From NCBI GenBank assembly GCA_028715315.1, contig JAQUSA010000046.1, positions 1 through 7,435 of the forward strand: a DNA stretch of 7,435 nt, given 5' to 3'. The DNA comes from Candidatus Omnitrophota bacterium. GTDB taxonomy: Bacteria; Omnitrophota; Gorgyraeia; Pluralincolimonadales; Pluralincolimonadaceae. The notes under the pieces were generated by a model. That model was not told where the DNA came from. It did no database searches and was given only the letters and a program-made list of their open reading frames with translations. Each line of letters begins with the position of its first letter. The first letter of the stretch is position 1. Shown here piece by piece: positions 1-5,616 of this stretch. A program made the position numbers and the translations under genes.

Positions 1-338
1 TGGGAGAATCCAAGCAGCATAACGAGCTTCTTCCCGGTTACCTGCGCCCTGAAACCTACGCCCTGTATCTCGAGCTCTTTCTGGTAGCCCGAGGTGACCC
101 CGATTATCATGTTATTTATCAGCGAGCGGGTCAAGCCATGTATGGCGCCCGCGTTCTTCGCCGCCGCTTCGGCGTCAGGGGACACTATTATCTGCTCGCC
201 CTTCACCTCGATCTTCATCGAAGGAAGGAAGCTCTGGCTCAGTTTGCCCTTCGGCCCTTCCACGAGAACGGTGTTACCGTTCACGTTTACCTTGACACCC
301 TTGATTATCTGTATCGGTTTCTTACCAACTCTTGACAT
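1..338 (-). CDS. rplF: 50S ribosomal protein L6, N-terminal part (partial)
   Basis: L6 lies at the base of the L7/L12 stalk near the sarcin-ricin loop, where elongation factors bind. The window contains the first 112 codons; the remainder, about 65-70 residues by family size (about 178 total), runs off the low-coordinate edge. I read MSRVGKKPIQIIKGVKVNVN at the start, then NTVLVEGPKGKLSQSF, KIEVKGEQIIVSPDAEAAKN, HGLTRSLINNMIIGVTSGY and KELEIQGVGFRAQVTGKKL, ending with GFS. This is the whole first L6 repeat domain and the opening of the second; the RNA-binding signature near the C-terminus is outside. The ATG has AAGG 6 bases upstream in the 21-base gap after rpsH. Confidence 0.98.
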   Translation of the reverse strand, partial: MSRVGKKPIQIIKGVKVNVNGNTVLVEGPKGKLSQSFLPSMKIEVKGEQIIVSPDAEAAAKNAGAIHGLTRSLINNMIIGVTSGYQKELEIQGVGFRAQVTGKKLVMLLGFS

Positions 339-341
339 TTT

Positions 342-349
342 TCACCTTT
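342..349 (-). promoter_or_regulatory. Shine-Dalgarno of rplF
   Basis: AAAGGTGA in the 21-base rpsH-rplF gap places AAGG 6 bases before the rplF ATG. This supports the start of the partial gene, whose N-terminus MSRVGKKP matches the family. Confidence 0.8.
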
Positions 350-359
350 AGTATATTTG

Positions 360-749
360 TTACCAGATATAACAGAGCACTTCCCCGCCGACCCTGAGTT
401 CGCGGGCTTCCTTGTTAGTCAACACACCCTTAGGGGTCGTCACTACGGCCACGCCGAGTCCCCTTAATACGCGCGGCATCTTGTCCTGCTTTGTATAGAC
501 CCTCAAGCCGGGCCGCGATATCTTCTTCAGGTTCTTTATCACGCTGCGGCCGGAGACATACTTCAGGTAGACCTTTATCATGCGGGACGCCTCGAGGGGC
601 TTGAAGTCGTTTATATAACCTTCCTTCTTCATGATCTCAAGGATATCCCTGTTCATCCTCGACTGGTCGACATCAACGCTGTCCATCTTCGCGCGTGTCG
701 CATTCCTTATCTTCGTCAAAAAGTCTGCTATCGGATCTGTCTTAGACAT
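360..749 (-). CDS. rpsH: 30S ribosomal protein S8
   Basis: S8 is a primary 16S rRNA-binding protein of the 30S platform; in E. coli it represses the spc operon by binding mRNA at the L5 start. The product is 129 residues (E. coli 130). It begins MSKTDPIADFLTKIRNATRA, continues with EIMKKEGYINDF (38-49) and KNLKKISRPGLRVYTKQDKM (72-91), and ends in the signature LGVAVVTTPKGVLTNKEARE (98-117) with LRVGGEVLCYIW, a typical S8 C-terminus. AAGGG is 6 to 7 bases before the ATG, in the 15-base gap after rpsN. The S8-binding hairpin of the E. coli L5 start was not recognised here by eye. Confidence 0.99.
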   Translation of the reverse strand: MSKTDPIADFLTKIRNATRAKMDSVDVDQSRMNRDILEIMKKEGYINDFKPLEASRMIKVYLKYVSGRSVIKNLKKISRPGLRVYTKQDKMPRVLRGLGVAVVTTPKGVLTNKEARELRVGGEVLCYIW

Positions 750-764
750 CTTTTTCCCTTATTT

Positions 765-950
765 TTACCAGCTTGATTTCGTAACGCCGGGGATCTCGCC
801 CTTCGAGGCTAATTCCCTGAAGCATATACGGCACAACTCGAACCTGCTCAGATACCCACCCGACCTGCCGCAAAGACGGCACCTGTTATACTTCCTCGCG
901 GAAAACTTGGCCGGCCTCTTCCATTTTTCTATTAACGATTTTTTAGCCAT
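765..950 (-). CDS. rpsN: 30S ribosomal protein S14, zinc-binding short type (S14Z)
   Basis: S14 sits in the 30S head next to S3, S10 and S19. At 61 residues this is the short form (S14 type Z) rather than the about 100-residue cysteine-free form of E. coli. The sequence opens MAKKSLIEKWKRPAKFSARK, then RCRLCGRSGGYLSRFELCRI and CFRELASKGEIPGVTKSSW. The four cysteines, Cys24, Cys27, Cys40 and Cys43, have the CxxC-x12-CxxC spacing known to hold one zinc ion. The final GxxKSSW is the family ending. The start is an ATG 3 bases after rplE, with AAGG 7 bases upstream inside the rplE end. Some bacteria have both zinc and zinc-free paralogs; whether this one does cannot be seen here. Confidence 0.98.
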   Translation of the reverse strand: MAKKSLIEKWKRPAKFSARKYNRCRLCGRSGGYLSRFELCRICFRELASKGEIPGVTKSSW

Positions 951-953
951 TTT

Positions 954-1517
954 CTAACCTTGCTTTTTAAAGGGCATACCCATAAGACGGATAAGCTCAC
1001 GCGCTTCGTCGTCGGTATTTGCGCTTGTGACAAATATGATGTCCATCCCCTGGACCTTAGCTACCCTGTCAGCCTCGATCTCCGGGAATATCGTCTGCTC
1101 GCGGAGGCCCATCGCGAAATTCCCGCTGCCGTCAAATGTATCGAAAGGTATGCCGCGGAAGTCCTTGATCCTAGGCAGCGCGACATTCACAAGCCTGTCA
1201 ACGAACTCATACATCCTCGCGCCGCGCAGCGTTACCTTGCAGCCTACGGTCGCGCCTTCCTTTATCTTGAAATTCGCGATGGCTTTCTTCGCGCGCGTCA
1301 TGACCGGCTTCTGTCCGGTTATGGTCATAAGGTCCGCCATGACCGCCTCAAGTATCTTAATATCCTCGGCGCCCTCCCCGACTCCCATATTGATTACCAC
1401 CTTCTTCAGGTGAGGGACCTGGAATACGTTCTTATATCCGAATTTCTTGGCCAGCTGTGGCACGATTTCCTTCTTGTAGTGTTCAGCCAACCTGGGTGTT
1501 AAAGTAGCCGTTTTCAT
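954..1517 (-). CDS. rplE: 50S ribosomal protein L5
   Basis: L5 binds 5S rRNA, contacts P-site tRNA and forms the central-protuberance bridge. The chosen ATG gives 187 residues (E. coli 179). It carries RLAEHYKKEIVPQLAKKFGY (9-28), the signature VPHLKKVVINMGVGEG (34-49), LMTITGQKPVMTRAKKAIAN (63-82) and the C-terminal GSGNFAMGLREQTIFPEI (130-147) with MDIIFVTSANTDDEARELI. A longer reading from GTG at 1538 adds seven residues (MQGGIGL) but would put the AAGGAGG inside the gene and overlap rplX by 22 bases, so it is rejected. The ATG at 1517 has that AAGGAGG 10 bases upstream and a TGATG junction with rplX, a layout typical of coupling. Confidence 0.97.
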   Translation of the reverse strand: MKTATLTPRLAEHYKKEIVPQLAKKFGYKNVFQVPHLKKVVINMGVGEGAEDIKILEAVMADLMTITGQKPVMTRAKKAIANFKIKEGATVGCKVTLRGARMYEFVDRLVNVALPRIKDFRGIPFDTFDGSGNFAMGLREQTIFPEIEADRVAKVQGMDIIFVTSANTDDEARELIRLMGMPFKKQG

Positions 1518-1831
1518 CAGGCCAATGCCTCCTTGCACTTCCTACATATCCTGGTTTTCTTCCCGTCTTTTCCCGCCGCGCTGCTGCCTACCCTGACCGG
1601 CTTATTGCACTTAGGGCAGACAGGCATCACGTTCGAGGCCGCTATCGGGTTCTCGATCTGTATGATGCCGCCCTGCGGGTTCTGCTGCGTCTTGCGGGCA
1701 TGCTTCTTCACGAGATTATGCCCTTCAACTATGACCTTATCGACGCCGGAAAGGACCCTCATCACGCGGCCGGTCTTGCCGTTATCTTTCCCCTTTATGA
1801 TCATTACCGTATCGTTCTTCTTGATCCTCAT
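1517..1831 (-). CDS. rplX: 50S ribosomal protein L24 with four-cysteine C-terminal zinc-ribbon motif
   Basis: L24 is a KOW-domain protein that starts 50S assembly and sits near the tunnel exit. The 104-residue product has an N-terminal KOW motif (about 3-30) with KKNDTVMIIKGKDNGKTGRV, the HNLVKKHARKTQQNPQGGII loop (38-57) and the IENPIAASNVMPVCPKC segment. Cysteines come as two CxxC pairs: Cys72/Cys75 and Cys96/Cys99, spaced as a zinc ribbon. Many bacterial L24 proteins (for example Thermus) have this; E. coli L24 has lost it. Zinc binding is inferred from spacing. GAGGT lies 7 bases upstream of the ATG, which abuts the rplN stop. The TGA stop shares one base with the rplE ATG. Confidence 0.98.
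   Translation of the reverse strand: MRIKKNDTVMIIKGKDNGKTGRVMRVLSGVDKVIVEGHNLVKKHARKTQQNPQGGIIQIENPIAASNVMPVCPKCNKPVRVGSSAAGKDGKKTRICRKCKEALA
1528..1534 (-). promoter_or_regulatory. Shine-Dalgarno that decides the rplE start
   Basis: AAGGAGG is 10 bases upstream of the ATG at 1517 and lies in the last codons of rplX. Because it falls downstream of the alternative GTG at 1538, it supports the shorter L5 start beginning MKTATLTPRL. Confidence 0.8.
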
Positions 1832-2200
1832 CTATATAACCTCTGGAGCCAAAGAAACTATCTTTGAAAAACCCTTGTCGCGCAATTCCCTTGCGACCGG
1901 GCCGAAGATCCTTGTGCCCTTCGGATTCTTCGCGTTATCGATTATGACTATAGCGTTGCTGTCGAACCTGAGGTACGAACCGTCCGTCCTCCTGGTAGGG
2001 GACTTAAGCCTTACCACGACCGCCGTGGCGACCTCGCCCTTCTTTACCGACGCATCGGGAGTCGATTCCTTGATATGGACCTTTATTATGTCCCCGAGGT
2101 CCGCGACAACCTTGCCCTGGCGCCCGAGCACCTGTATCATAGCTGCCTTCTTGGCGCCGGTGTTATCGGCTACCACCAATATCGAACGTAACTGTATCAT
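1832..2200 (-). CDS. rplN: 50S ribosomal protein L14
   Basis: L14 is a small beta-barrel protein on the 50S interface that takes part in intersubunit bridges next to L19 and helix 44. The product is 122 residues, the standard bacterial length. It begins MIQLRSILVVADNTGAKKAA, has VLGRQGKVVADLGDIIKVHI (24-43), the KKGEVATAVVVRLKSPTRR segment (53-71) and the conserved end FDSNAIVIIDNAKNPKGTRI (79-98) with FGPVARELR. A TGAGGT lies 6 bases before the ATG, which overlaps the rpsQ stop by 4 bases. Its TAG stop is followed immediately by the rplX ATG (TAGATG), so it heads a tight rplN-rplX-rplE run, the start of the spc gene set. Confidence 0.99.
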   Translation of the reverse strand: MIQLRSILVVADNTGAKKAAMIQVLGRQGKVVADLGDIIKVHIKESTPDASVKKGEVATAVVVRLKSPTRRTDGSYLRFDSNAIVIIDNAKNPKGTRIFGPVARELRDKGFSKIVSLAPEVI

Positions 2201-2445
2201 TTCAGGACCTCAACCAATCTCCATCTCTTGCCTTTTGAGATAGGGCGGGTCTCCTCTATCTTGACCCTGTCGCCCATCTTAGCCTTCTTCTCCTCATCGT
2301 GGACCTTGAACTTCGTCACGCGGCGCATCGTCCTTCCGTACGCGGCGTGCGTGGAGAAATGCTCCACCTTGACGACGATGGTCTTATCCATCTTGTCGCT
2401 GACCACGATCCCCAGTCTCTCTTTCCTGCTGCCTCTCTCGTTCAT
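2197..2445 (-). CDS. rpsQ: 30S ribosomal protein S17
   Basis: S17 is an OB-fold primary binding protein of the 30S body that contacts helices 7 and 11 of 16S rRNA. The product is 82 residues (E. coli 84). Evidence is the typical opening ERLGIVVSDKMDKTIVVKVE (9-28), the HAAYGRTMRRVTKFKVHDEE segment (33-52) and the family signature GDRVKIEETRPISKGKRWRL (58-77). The ATG overlaps rpmC by 4 bases, with GAAGGA about 9 bases upstream, and the 3' end overlaps rplN by 4 bases. It is therefore the middle of a rpmC-rpsQ-rplN overlapping trio. Confidence 0.98.
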   Translation of the reverse strand: MNERGSRKERLGIVVSDKMDKTIVVKVEHFSTHAAYGRTMRRVTKFKVHDEEKKAKMGDRVKIEETRPISKGKRWRLVEVLK

Positions 2446-2642
2446 ATCCTGATATCCTTCTCAGTCATTACTGTCATTATCCGCGCTATGTCCTTCTTCA
2501 TCTGGCGGATCTGGTCCGGCTTCTCCAGCTTGCCTATCTTCGCCTGCTGGTTAAGTTTGAACAACGATTCCTGGAGCGCGTTGTATTTCGTCTTGATCTC
2601 GTCCGCCCCGAGGTTCCTTATCTCTTCTGGTTTTAATGGCAT
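2442..2642 (-). CDS. rpmC: 50S ribosomal protein L29
   Basis: L29 is a small two-helix protein beside L23 at the tunnel exit. The product is 66 residues (E. coli 63). It has the expected antiparallel coiled-coil pattern: a first helix from PEEIRNLGADEIKTKYNALQ, a second containing LEKPDQIRQMKKDIARIMTV, and the usual LFKLNQQAKIGKLEKP linker between them. Position between rplP and rpsQ is canonical. AGGGA is 8 bases before the ATG. Its stop overlaps the rpsQ ATG by 4 bases, implying coupled translation. L29 diverges quickly between phyla, so identity rests on both sequence pattern and location, which agree. Confidence 0.96.
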   Translation of the reverse strand: MPLKPEEIRNLGADEIKTKYNALQESLFKLNQQAKIGKLEKPDQIRQMKKDIARIMTVMTEKDIRI

Positions 2643-2659
2643 CTTATCATTCCCTGATT

Positions 2660-3082
2660 TTACGCGGCTACCTTGCTTCTAGCCACAAACTTTGTCCTTA
2701 AAGGAAGTTTTGACGAAGCCAACCTCATGGCTTCTTTAGCGACGGACTCCGGAAGCCCTTCCACCTCAAAAAGTATCCTTCCGCGCTTTATTACGGCGAC
2801 CCAATGGTCGGTCATGCCTTTTCCTTTACCCATCCTCGTTTCGGCCGGCTTCTTGCTGACAGGCTTGTCCGGGAAAATCCTTATCCAGGCCTTTCCACCG
2901 CCCTTAAGGTGGCGTGAGATGACGACCCTTGCCGCCTCTATCTGCGTATTCTTTATCCAGCCGTTCTCCAGGCACTGCAGGCCGTATTCACCGAATGACA
3001 TCGTGGAACCCGTCATCGCGACGCCCTTGCGCCTGCCTCTCTGCGACTTCCTGTATTTTACTCTTTTAGGGAATAACGCCAT
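2660..3082 (-). CDS. rplP: 50S ribosomal protein L16
   Basis: L16 organises the A-site region of the 50S subunit and binds late in assembly. The 140-residue product fits the family (E. coli 136). It shows PKRVKYRKSQRGRRKG at the N-terminus (5-20), MSFGEYGLQCLENGWI, the IEAARVVISRHLKGGGKAWI segment (48-67) and the signature RIFPDKPVSKKPAETRMGKG (68-87). Arg83 matches the E. coli Arg81 hydroxylated by RoxA/YcfD; whether a hydroxylase exists here is unknown. The C-terminal helix has EAMRLASSKLPLRTKFV. AAGGAG lies about 11 bases before the ATG, overlapping the rpsC stop. L29 follows after 17 bases. Confidence 0.99.
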   Translation of the reverse strand: MALFPKRVKYRKSQRGRRKGVAMTGSTMSFGEYGLQCLENGWIKNTQIEAARVVISRHLKGGGKAWIRIFPDKPVSKKPAETRMGKGKGMTDHWVAVIKRGRILFEVEGLPESVAKEAMRLASSKLPLRTKFVARSKVAA

Positions 3083-3097
3083 CTCTAGGTTTGCTCC

Positions 3098-3808
3098 TTA
3101 ATTTTTCTGCTCTGTTTCGGGATTCTTCGATCCGGCGGCATTCTCGGCATCGTCCGAGGATACCTTTTCGGGCTGCTTCTTGAAAAGTATATCGCCCTTA
3201 TAGACCCATGCCTTCACGCCTATCAGGCCGTACGTGGTCATGGCCTCCGCGAACCCGTAATCTATATCCGCCCTGAATGTCTGCAGGGGGACCTTTCCTT
3301 CCTTGTATCCTTCGGTACGCGACATCTCCGCGCCTCCGAGCCTTCCGGCGCACTTGACCTTTATGCCCAGGGCACCCGATGTCATCGCCTGCTGGACGGC
3401 TTTCTTCAAAGCTCTCCTGAAGGCTATCCTCTTCTCAAGCTGGAACGCTATATTCTCGGCCACAAGCTGCGCGTCCGTAGAGGCGTTCTTGACTTCTTTT
3501 ATCTCTATGTATATCTCTTTATTCGTCTTGCCCTGCAGGTCATCCCGCAGCCTGTCAATATCGGCGCCCTTCCTGCCGATTATGATGCCCGGCCTTGCGG
3601 TATGTATTATAACCTTCGCCTTGTTGCTAGCGCGCTCGATCTCTATCAGCGCGATGCCTGCGGCCGAAAAATTCTTCTTCACGTATTTGCGTATATCAAG
3701 ATCCTCAATGATAAAATCGGCAAAATCCTTCCTCTTCGCGAACCAACGCGAACGCCAGGTCTTGATATAACCCAACCTCATAGATATCGGATTTACTTTG
3801 TGACCCAC
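3098..3808 (-). CDS. rpsC: 30S ribosomal protein S3
   Basis: S3 forms part of the mRNA entry channel of the 30S head and helps unwind mRNA structure. The product is 236 residues (E. coli 233). It starts MGHKVNPISMRLGYIKTWRS, then carries a type II KH domain with the GxxG loop GRKG at 78-81 in ARPGIIIGRKGADIDRL, and the C-terminal domain with GIKVKCAGRLGGAEMSRTEG (148-167) and PLQTFRADIDYGFAEA. The start codon is GTG at 3808, supported by the conserved GHKVNP N-terminus and by an AGGAGG 5 bases upstream; it is the one non-ATG start among the genes whose starts are visible. The last 25 or so residues (PEKVSSDDAENAAGSKNPET and on) are polar and low-complexity, probably disordered. Confidence 0.98.
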   Translation of the reverse strand: MGHKVNPISMRLGYIKTWRSRWFAKRKDFADFIIEDLDIRKYVKKNFSAAGIALIEIERASNKAKVIIHTARPGIIIGRKGADIDRLRDDLQGKTNKEIYIEIKEVKNASTDAQLVAENIAFQLEKRIAFRRALKKAVQQAMTSGALGIKVKCAGRLGGAEMSRTEGYKEGKVPLQTFRADIDYGFAEAMTTYGLIGVKAWVYKGDILFKKQPEKVSSDDAENAAGSKNPETEQKN

Positions 3809-3811
3809 TAA

Positions 3812-3819
3812 CTCCTCCT
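3812..3819 (-). promoter_or_regulatory. Shine-Dalgarno supporting the GTG start of rpsC
   Basis: AGGAGGAG overlaps the rplV TAG stop; its AGGAGG core ends 5 bases before the rpsC GTG. It is among the strongest ribosome binding sites in the window. It supports GTG at 3806-3808 as the true start, possibly compensating for the weaker initiation codon (inference). Confidence 0.85.
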
Positions 3820-4195
3820 ATTTCTTTGCAGCTTTTGGTTTCGCTGTTACGCTTTTGGTTTTCGCCCCAAGTTCAATGATGATATGGGTGGTCCTCTTCC
3901 TTATCATCGTGGCCCTTCCCATAGCCGCGGCCCTGAACCTTCTCGCCATCGGGCCGTCATCGGCCGTTATCTTCTCGACAAAAAGCTCATCCTGCTTTAG
4001 CTTGCCGCCCTGTTTCGCGGAAGCAATGGCGGATTTAAGCGCCCGGACAAGGTACACGCCGGCTTTCTTGTCGGTATTTTCCAATATTGCCATCGCGGAA
4101 TCCACGTCCTTGCCCCTGACGAGGTCCATGACCTTGCGCATCTTGTAAGGTGACATCTTTATGTATTTCGCAACAACTCTGCCGACTGATGACAT
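3818..4195 (-). CDS. rplV: 50S ribosomal protein L22
   Basis: L22 contacts all domains of 23S rRNA and its long beta-hairpin lines the exit tunnel opposite L4. The product is 125 residues against about 110 in E. coli. The core is typical: AKYIKMSPYKMRKVMDLVRG (9-28), then the VRALKSAIASAK helix (50-61). The tunnel hairpin at about 79-105 contains DDGPMARRFRAAAMGRATMI and RKRTTHI. The end from about 111 (AKTKSVTAKPKAAKK) is a basic, Lys/Ala-rich extension of the kind that varies among bacteria. The ATG has AAAGGA about 10 bases upstream. The 3' end is separated from rpsC by 9 bases, and its TAG stop lies within the rpsC Shine-Dalgarno region. Confidence 0.98.
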   Translation of the reverse strand: MSSVGRVVAKYIKMSPYKMRKVMDLVRGKDVDSAMAILENTDKKAGVYLVRALKSAIASAKQGGKLKQDELFVEKITADDGPMARRFRAAAMGRATMIRKRTTHIIIELGAKTKSVTAKPKAAKK

Positions 4196-4213
4196 CTCTT
4201 ATATATCCTTTTT

Positions 4214-4495
4214 TTAGGTGGCTGCAGGTGCTTCCTTGGACTTCATGCCGCCGTGTTTCCTGAACGTCCTTGTCGGGGCAAACTCCCCAAGCTTGTGCCC
4301 TACCATATTCTCCGTCACAAAAACGGGGATGAATTTGTTCCCGTTGTGCACGAGGAACGTAGCGCCTATGAATTCCGGCACGACGGTCGACCTGCGGGAC
4401 CAGGTCTTTATGGGCTTCTTATCGCCCTTCAGCTTTTCGACCTTCTTCAGCAGTTTCTCTTCAACATACGGGCCCTTTTTCGACGAACGCCCCAT
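4214..4495 (-). CDS. rpsS: 30S ribosomal protein S19
   Basis: S19 binds 16S rRNA in the 30S head and forms intersubunit bridges near the A-site tRNA. The product is 93 residues, typical of bacteria (about 92). It begins MGRSSKKGPYVEEKLLKKVE, has the conserved IKTWSRRSTVVPEFIGATF (29-47) and the family signature KFIPVFVTENMVGHKLGEFA (54-73) followed by PTRTFRKHGG. The ATG is 4 bases after the rplB stop and has a strong GGAGGAG 8 bases upstream, so the start is secure. Only the last ten residues, rich in Ala and Lys, are variable. It is followed by rplV after 18 bases. Confidence 0.99.
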   Translation of the reverse strand: MGRSSKKGPYVEEKLLKKVEKLKGDKKPIKTWSRRSTVVPEFIGATFLVHNGNKFIPVFVTENMVGHKLGEFAPTRTFRKHGGMKSKEAPAAT

Positions 4496-4499
4496 TATA

Positions 4500-5324
4500 T
4501 TAGCTCCTCCGCTTGATTATAAGCCTGTCGGAATACTTGCCGGCTCTTCTTGTCCTGTAACCCTTTGTCGGTTTACCCCAAGGCGTGACCGGATGGGGGT
4601 TGCCCTGTCCGGACTTGCCTTCACCACCGCCGTGCGGATGGTCATGCGGGTTCATGACTACGCCTCTGACCGACGGGCGGACACCCATCCACCTTTTCCT
4701 GCCGGCCTTACCTATCGATATCGTGCCGTGATCGACATTACCTACCTGTCCGAGCGTAGCGTAGCATCCGAGACGGATAAGCCTTATCTCGCCTGACGGC
4801 AGCTTAACATTGGCGTGGTCGCCTTCCTTTGCCATCAACTGTGCGCTCGTGCCTGCGGAACGGACGATCTTTGCGCCCATGCCTTCGGCGAGTTCTATAT
4901 TATGTATGAACGAACCTACGGGAATATTCTTTATCGGCAGCGCGTTGCCCGTTTTTATTTCCGCGTCAGGGCCTGACATCACCTTGTCGCCGACCTTAAG
5001 GTCCACCGGAGCGATTATATACCTGCGCTCCTTGTCCTCATATTCGAGTAAAGCCAGGAACGCCGACCTGCCCGGGTCGTATTCCAGCGCAATAACCGTC
5101 GCAGGCACGCCGACCTTATTGCGCTTGAAGTCGACTATCCTTACCATCCTCTTATGGCCGCCGCCCTGGTGGCGCACGCAAACATGGCCAAGGTTATTCC
5201 GGCCTGACCTGCTCTTTTTCGGTACGAGCAGCGCCTTCTCCGGCTCCTTCTTCGTAAGCCCCGAGAAGTCCGTAGATGTCATCCACCTTCTAGATTTCGT
5301 ATATGGTTTGTATGTCTTTAGCAT
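4500..5324 (-). CDS. rplB: 50S ribosomal protein L2
   Basis: L2 is among the most conserved ribosomal proteins, needed for subunit association and peptidyl-transferase activity. The 274-residue product matches the family length. The N-terminal region has KPYTKSRRW and the GRNNLGHVCVRHQGGGHKR segment (41-59); the OB-fold and SH3-like parts follow with EYDPGRSAFLALLEY (81-95) and LPIKNIPVGSFIHNIEL (129-145). The C-terminal signature MNPHDHPHGGGEG (224-236) contains His229, the residue studied in E. coli as important for peptide-bond formation, at the same number. It ends with HPVTPWGKPTKGYRTRR and a basic tail. AAGG lies 8 bases before the ATG. The last codons before the stop double as the Shine-Dalgarno sequence of rpsS. 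Confidence 0.99.
   Translation of the reverse strand: MLKTYKPYTKSRRWMTSTDFSGLTKKEPEKALLVPKKSRSGRNNLGHVCVRHQGGGHKRMVRIVDFKRNKVGVPATVIALEYDPGRSAFLALLEYEDKERRYIIAPVDLKVGDKVMSGPDAEIKTGNALPIKNIPVGSFIHNIELAEGMGAKIVRSAGTSAQLMAKEGDHANVKLPSGEIRLIRLGCYATLGQVGNVDHGTISIGKAGRKRWMGVRPSVRGVVMNPHDHPHGGGEGKSGQGNPHPVTPWGKPTKGYRTRRAGKYSDRLIIKRRS
4504..4510 (-). promoter_or_regulatory. Shine-Dalgarno of rpsS inside the rplB C-terminal codons
   Basis: GGAGGAG lies 8 bases upstream of the rpsS ATG. It is formed by the last Arg-Arg-Ser codons of rplB (CGG AGG AGC) before the TAA stop. The same bases therefore encode the end of L2 and recruit ribosomes to rpsS. This fixes the rpsS start. Confidence 0.85.
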
Positions 5325-5334
5325 TTTCTCTGCC

Positions 5335-5616
5335 TTATGTTGTCACGTCTATCTTGTCGCCTGCGCGCAAGGTGACTACCGCCTTCTTCCAGTCGGGAGT
5401 CTTGCCCGGCTTGAAGCGCACCCTGCGCCACTTGCCGGACATTATCATCGTGTTGACGTCCTTGACCTTTACCTTATATGCCTGTTCGATCGCCTTCTTT
5501 ATCTCCGTCTTGTTGGCGCCCTTATCGACCTCGAAGACATACTTGTTGAAGGCGACCATCTGCGAACCTTTTTCCGAATGCAGCAGGCTCTTCAATATCT
5601 TGTATTTCTGTATCAT
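5335..5616 (-). CDS. rplW: 50S ribosomal protein L23
   Basis: L23 sits at the tunnel exit and is the docking site for trigger factor and the signal recognition particle. The product is 93 residues, usual for the family. Visible hallmarks are the N-terminal SEK motif (14-16), whose Glu15 matches E. coli Glu18 used in trigger-factor binding, the KYVFEVDKGANKTEIKKAIE segment (25-44), the VKDVNTMIMSGKWRRV strand-turn and the C-terminal DWKKAVVTLRAGDKIDV. The proline often found just before the TEK/SEK motif is replaced, giving LKSLLHSEK; this is a minor divergence. The ATG sits in an ATGA overlap with the rplD stop, preceded by a weak GGTGA, so it is probably translated by coupling. rplB follows after 10 bases. 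Confidence 0.97.
   Translation of the reverse strand: MIQKYKILKSLLHSEKGSQMVAFNKYVFEVDKGANKTEIKKAIEQAYKVKVKDVNTMIMSGKWRRVRFKPGKTPDWKKAVVTLRAGDKIDVTT

Noticed and set aside
960..1502. A 180-codon plus-strand open frame antisense to rplE
   Set aside because: It is confined to the L5 gene; the sense frame is fully conserved and explains the sequence.
1518..1538. Upstream GTG start for rplE adding seven residues
   Set aside because: It would place the AAGGAGG inside the gene and overlap rplX by 22 bases; the ATG at 1517 has proper spacing and matches the family N-terminus better.
1533..2243. A 236-codon plus-strand open frame opposite rplX, rplN and the end of rpsQ, with hydrophobic stretches
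   Set aside because: The hydrophobic, Phe/Leu/Ser-rich look is what the complement of Lys- and Glu-rich ribosomal codons gives. It spans three conserved genes and has no supporting start context.
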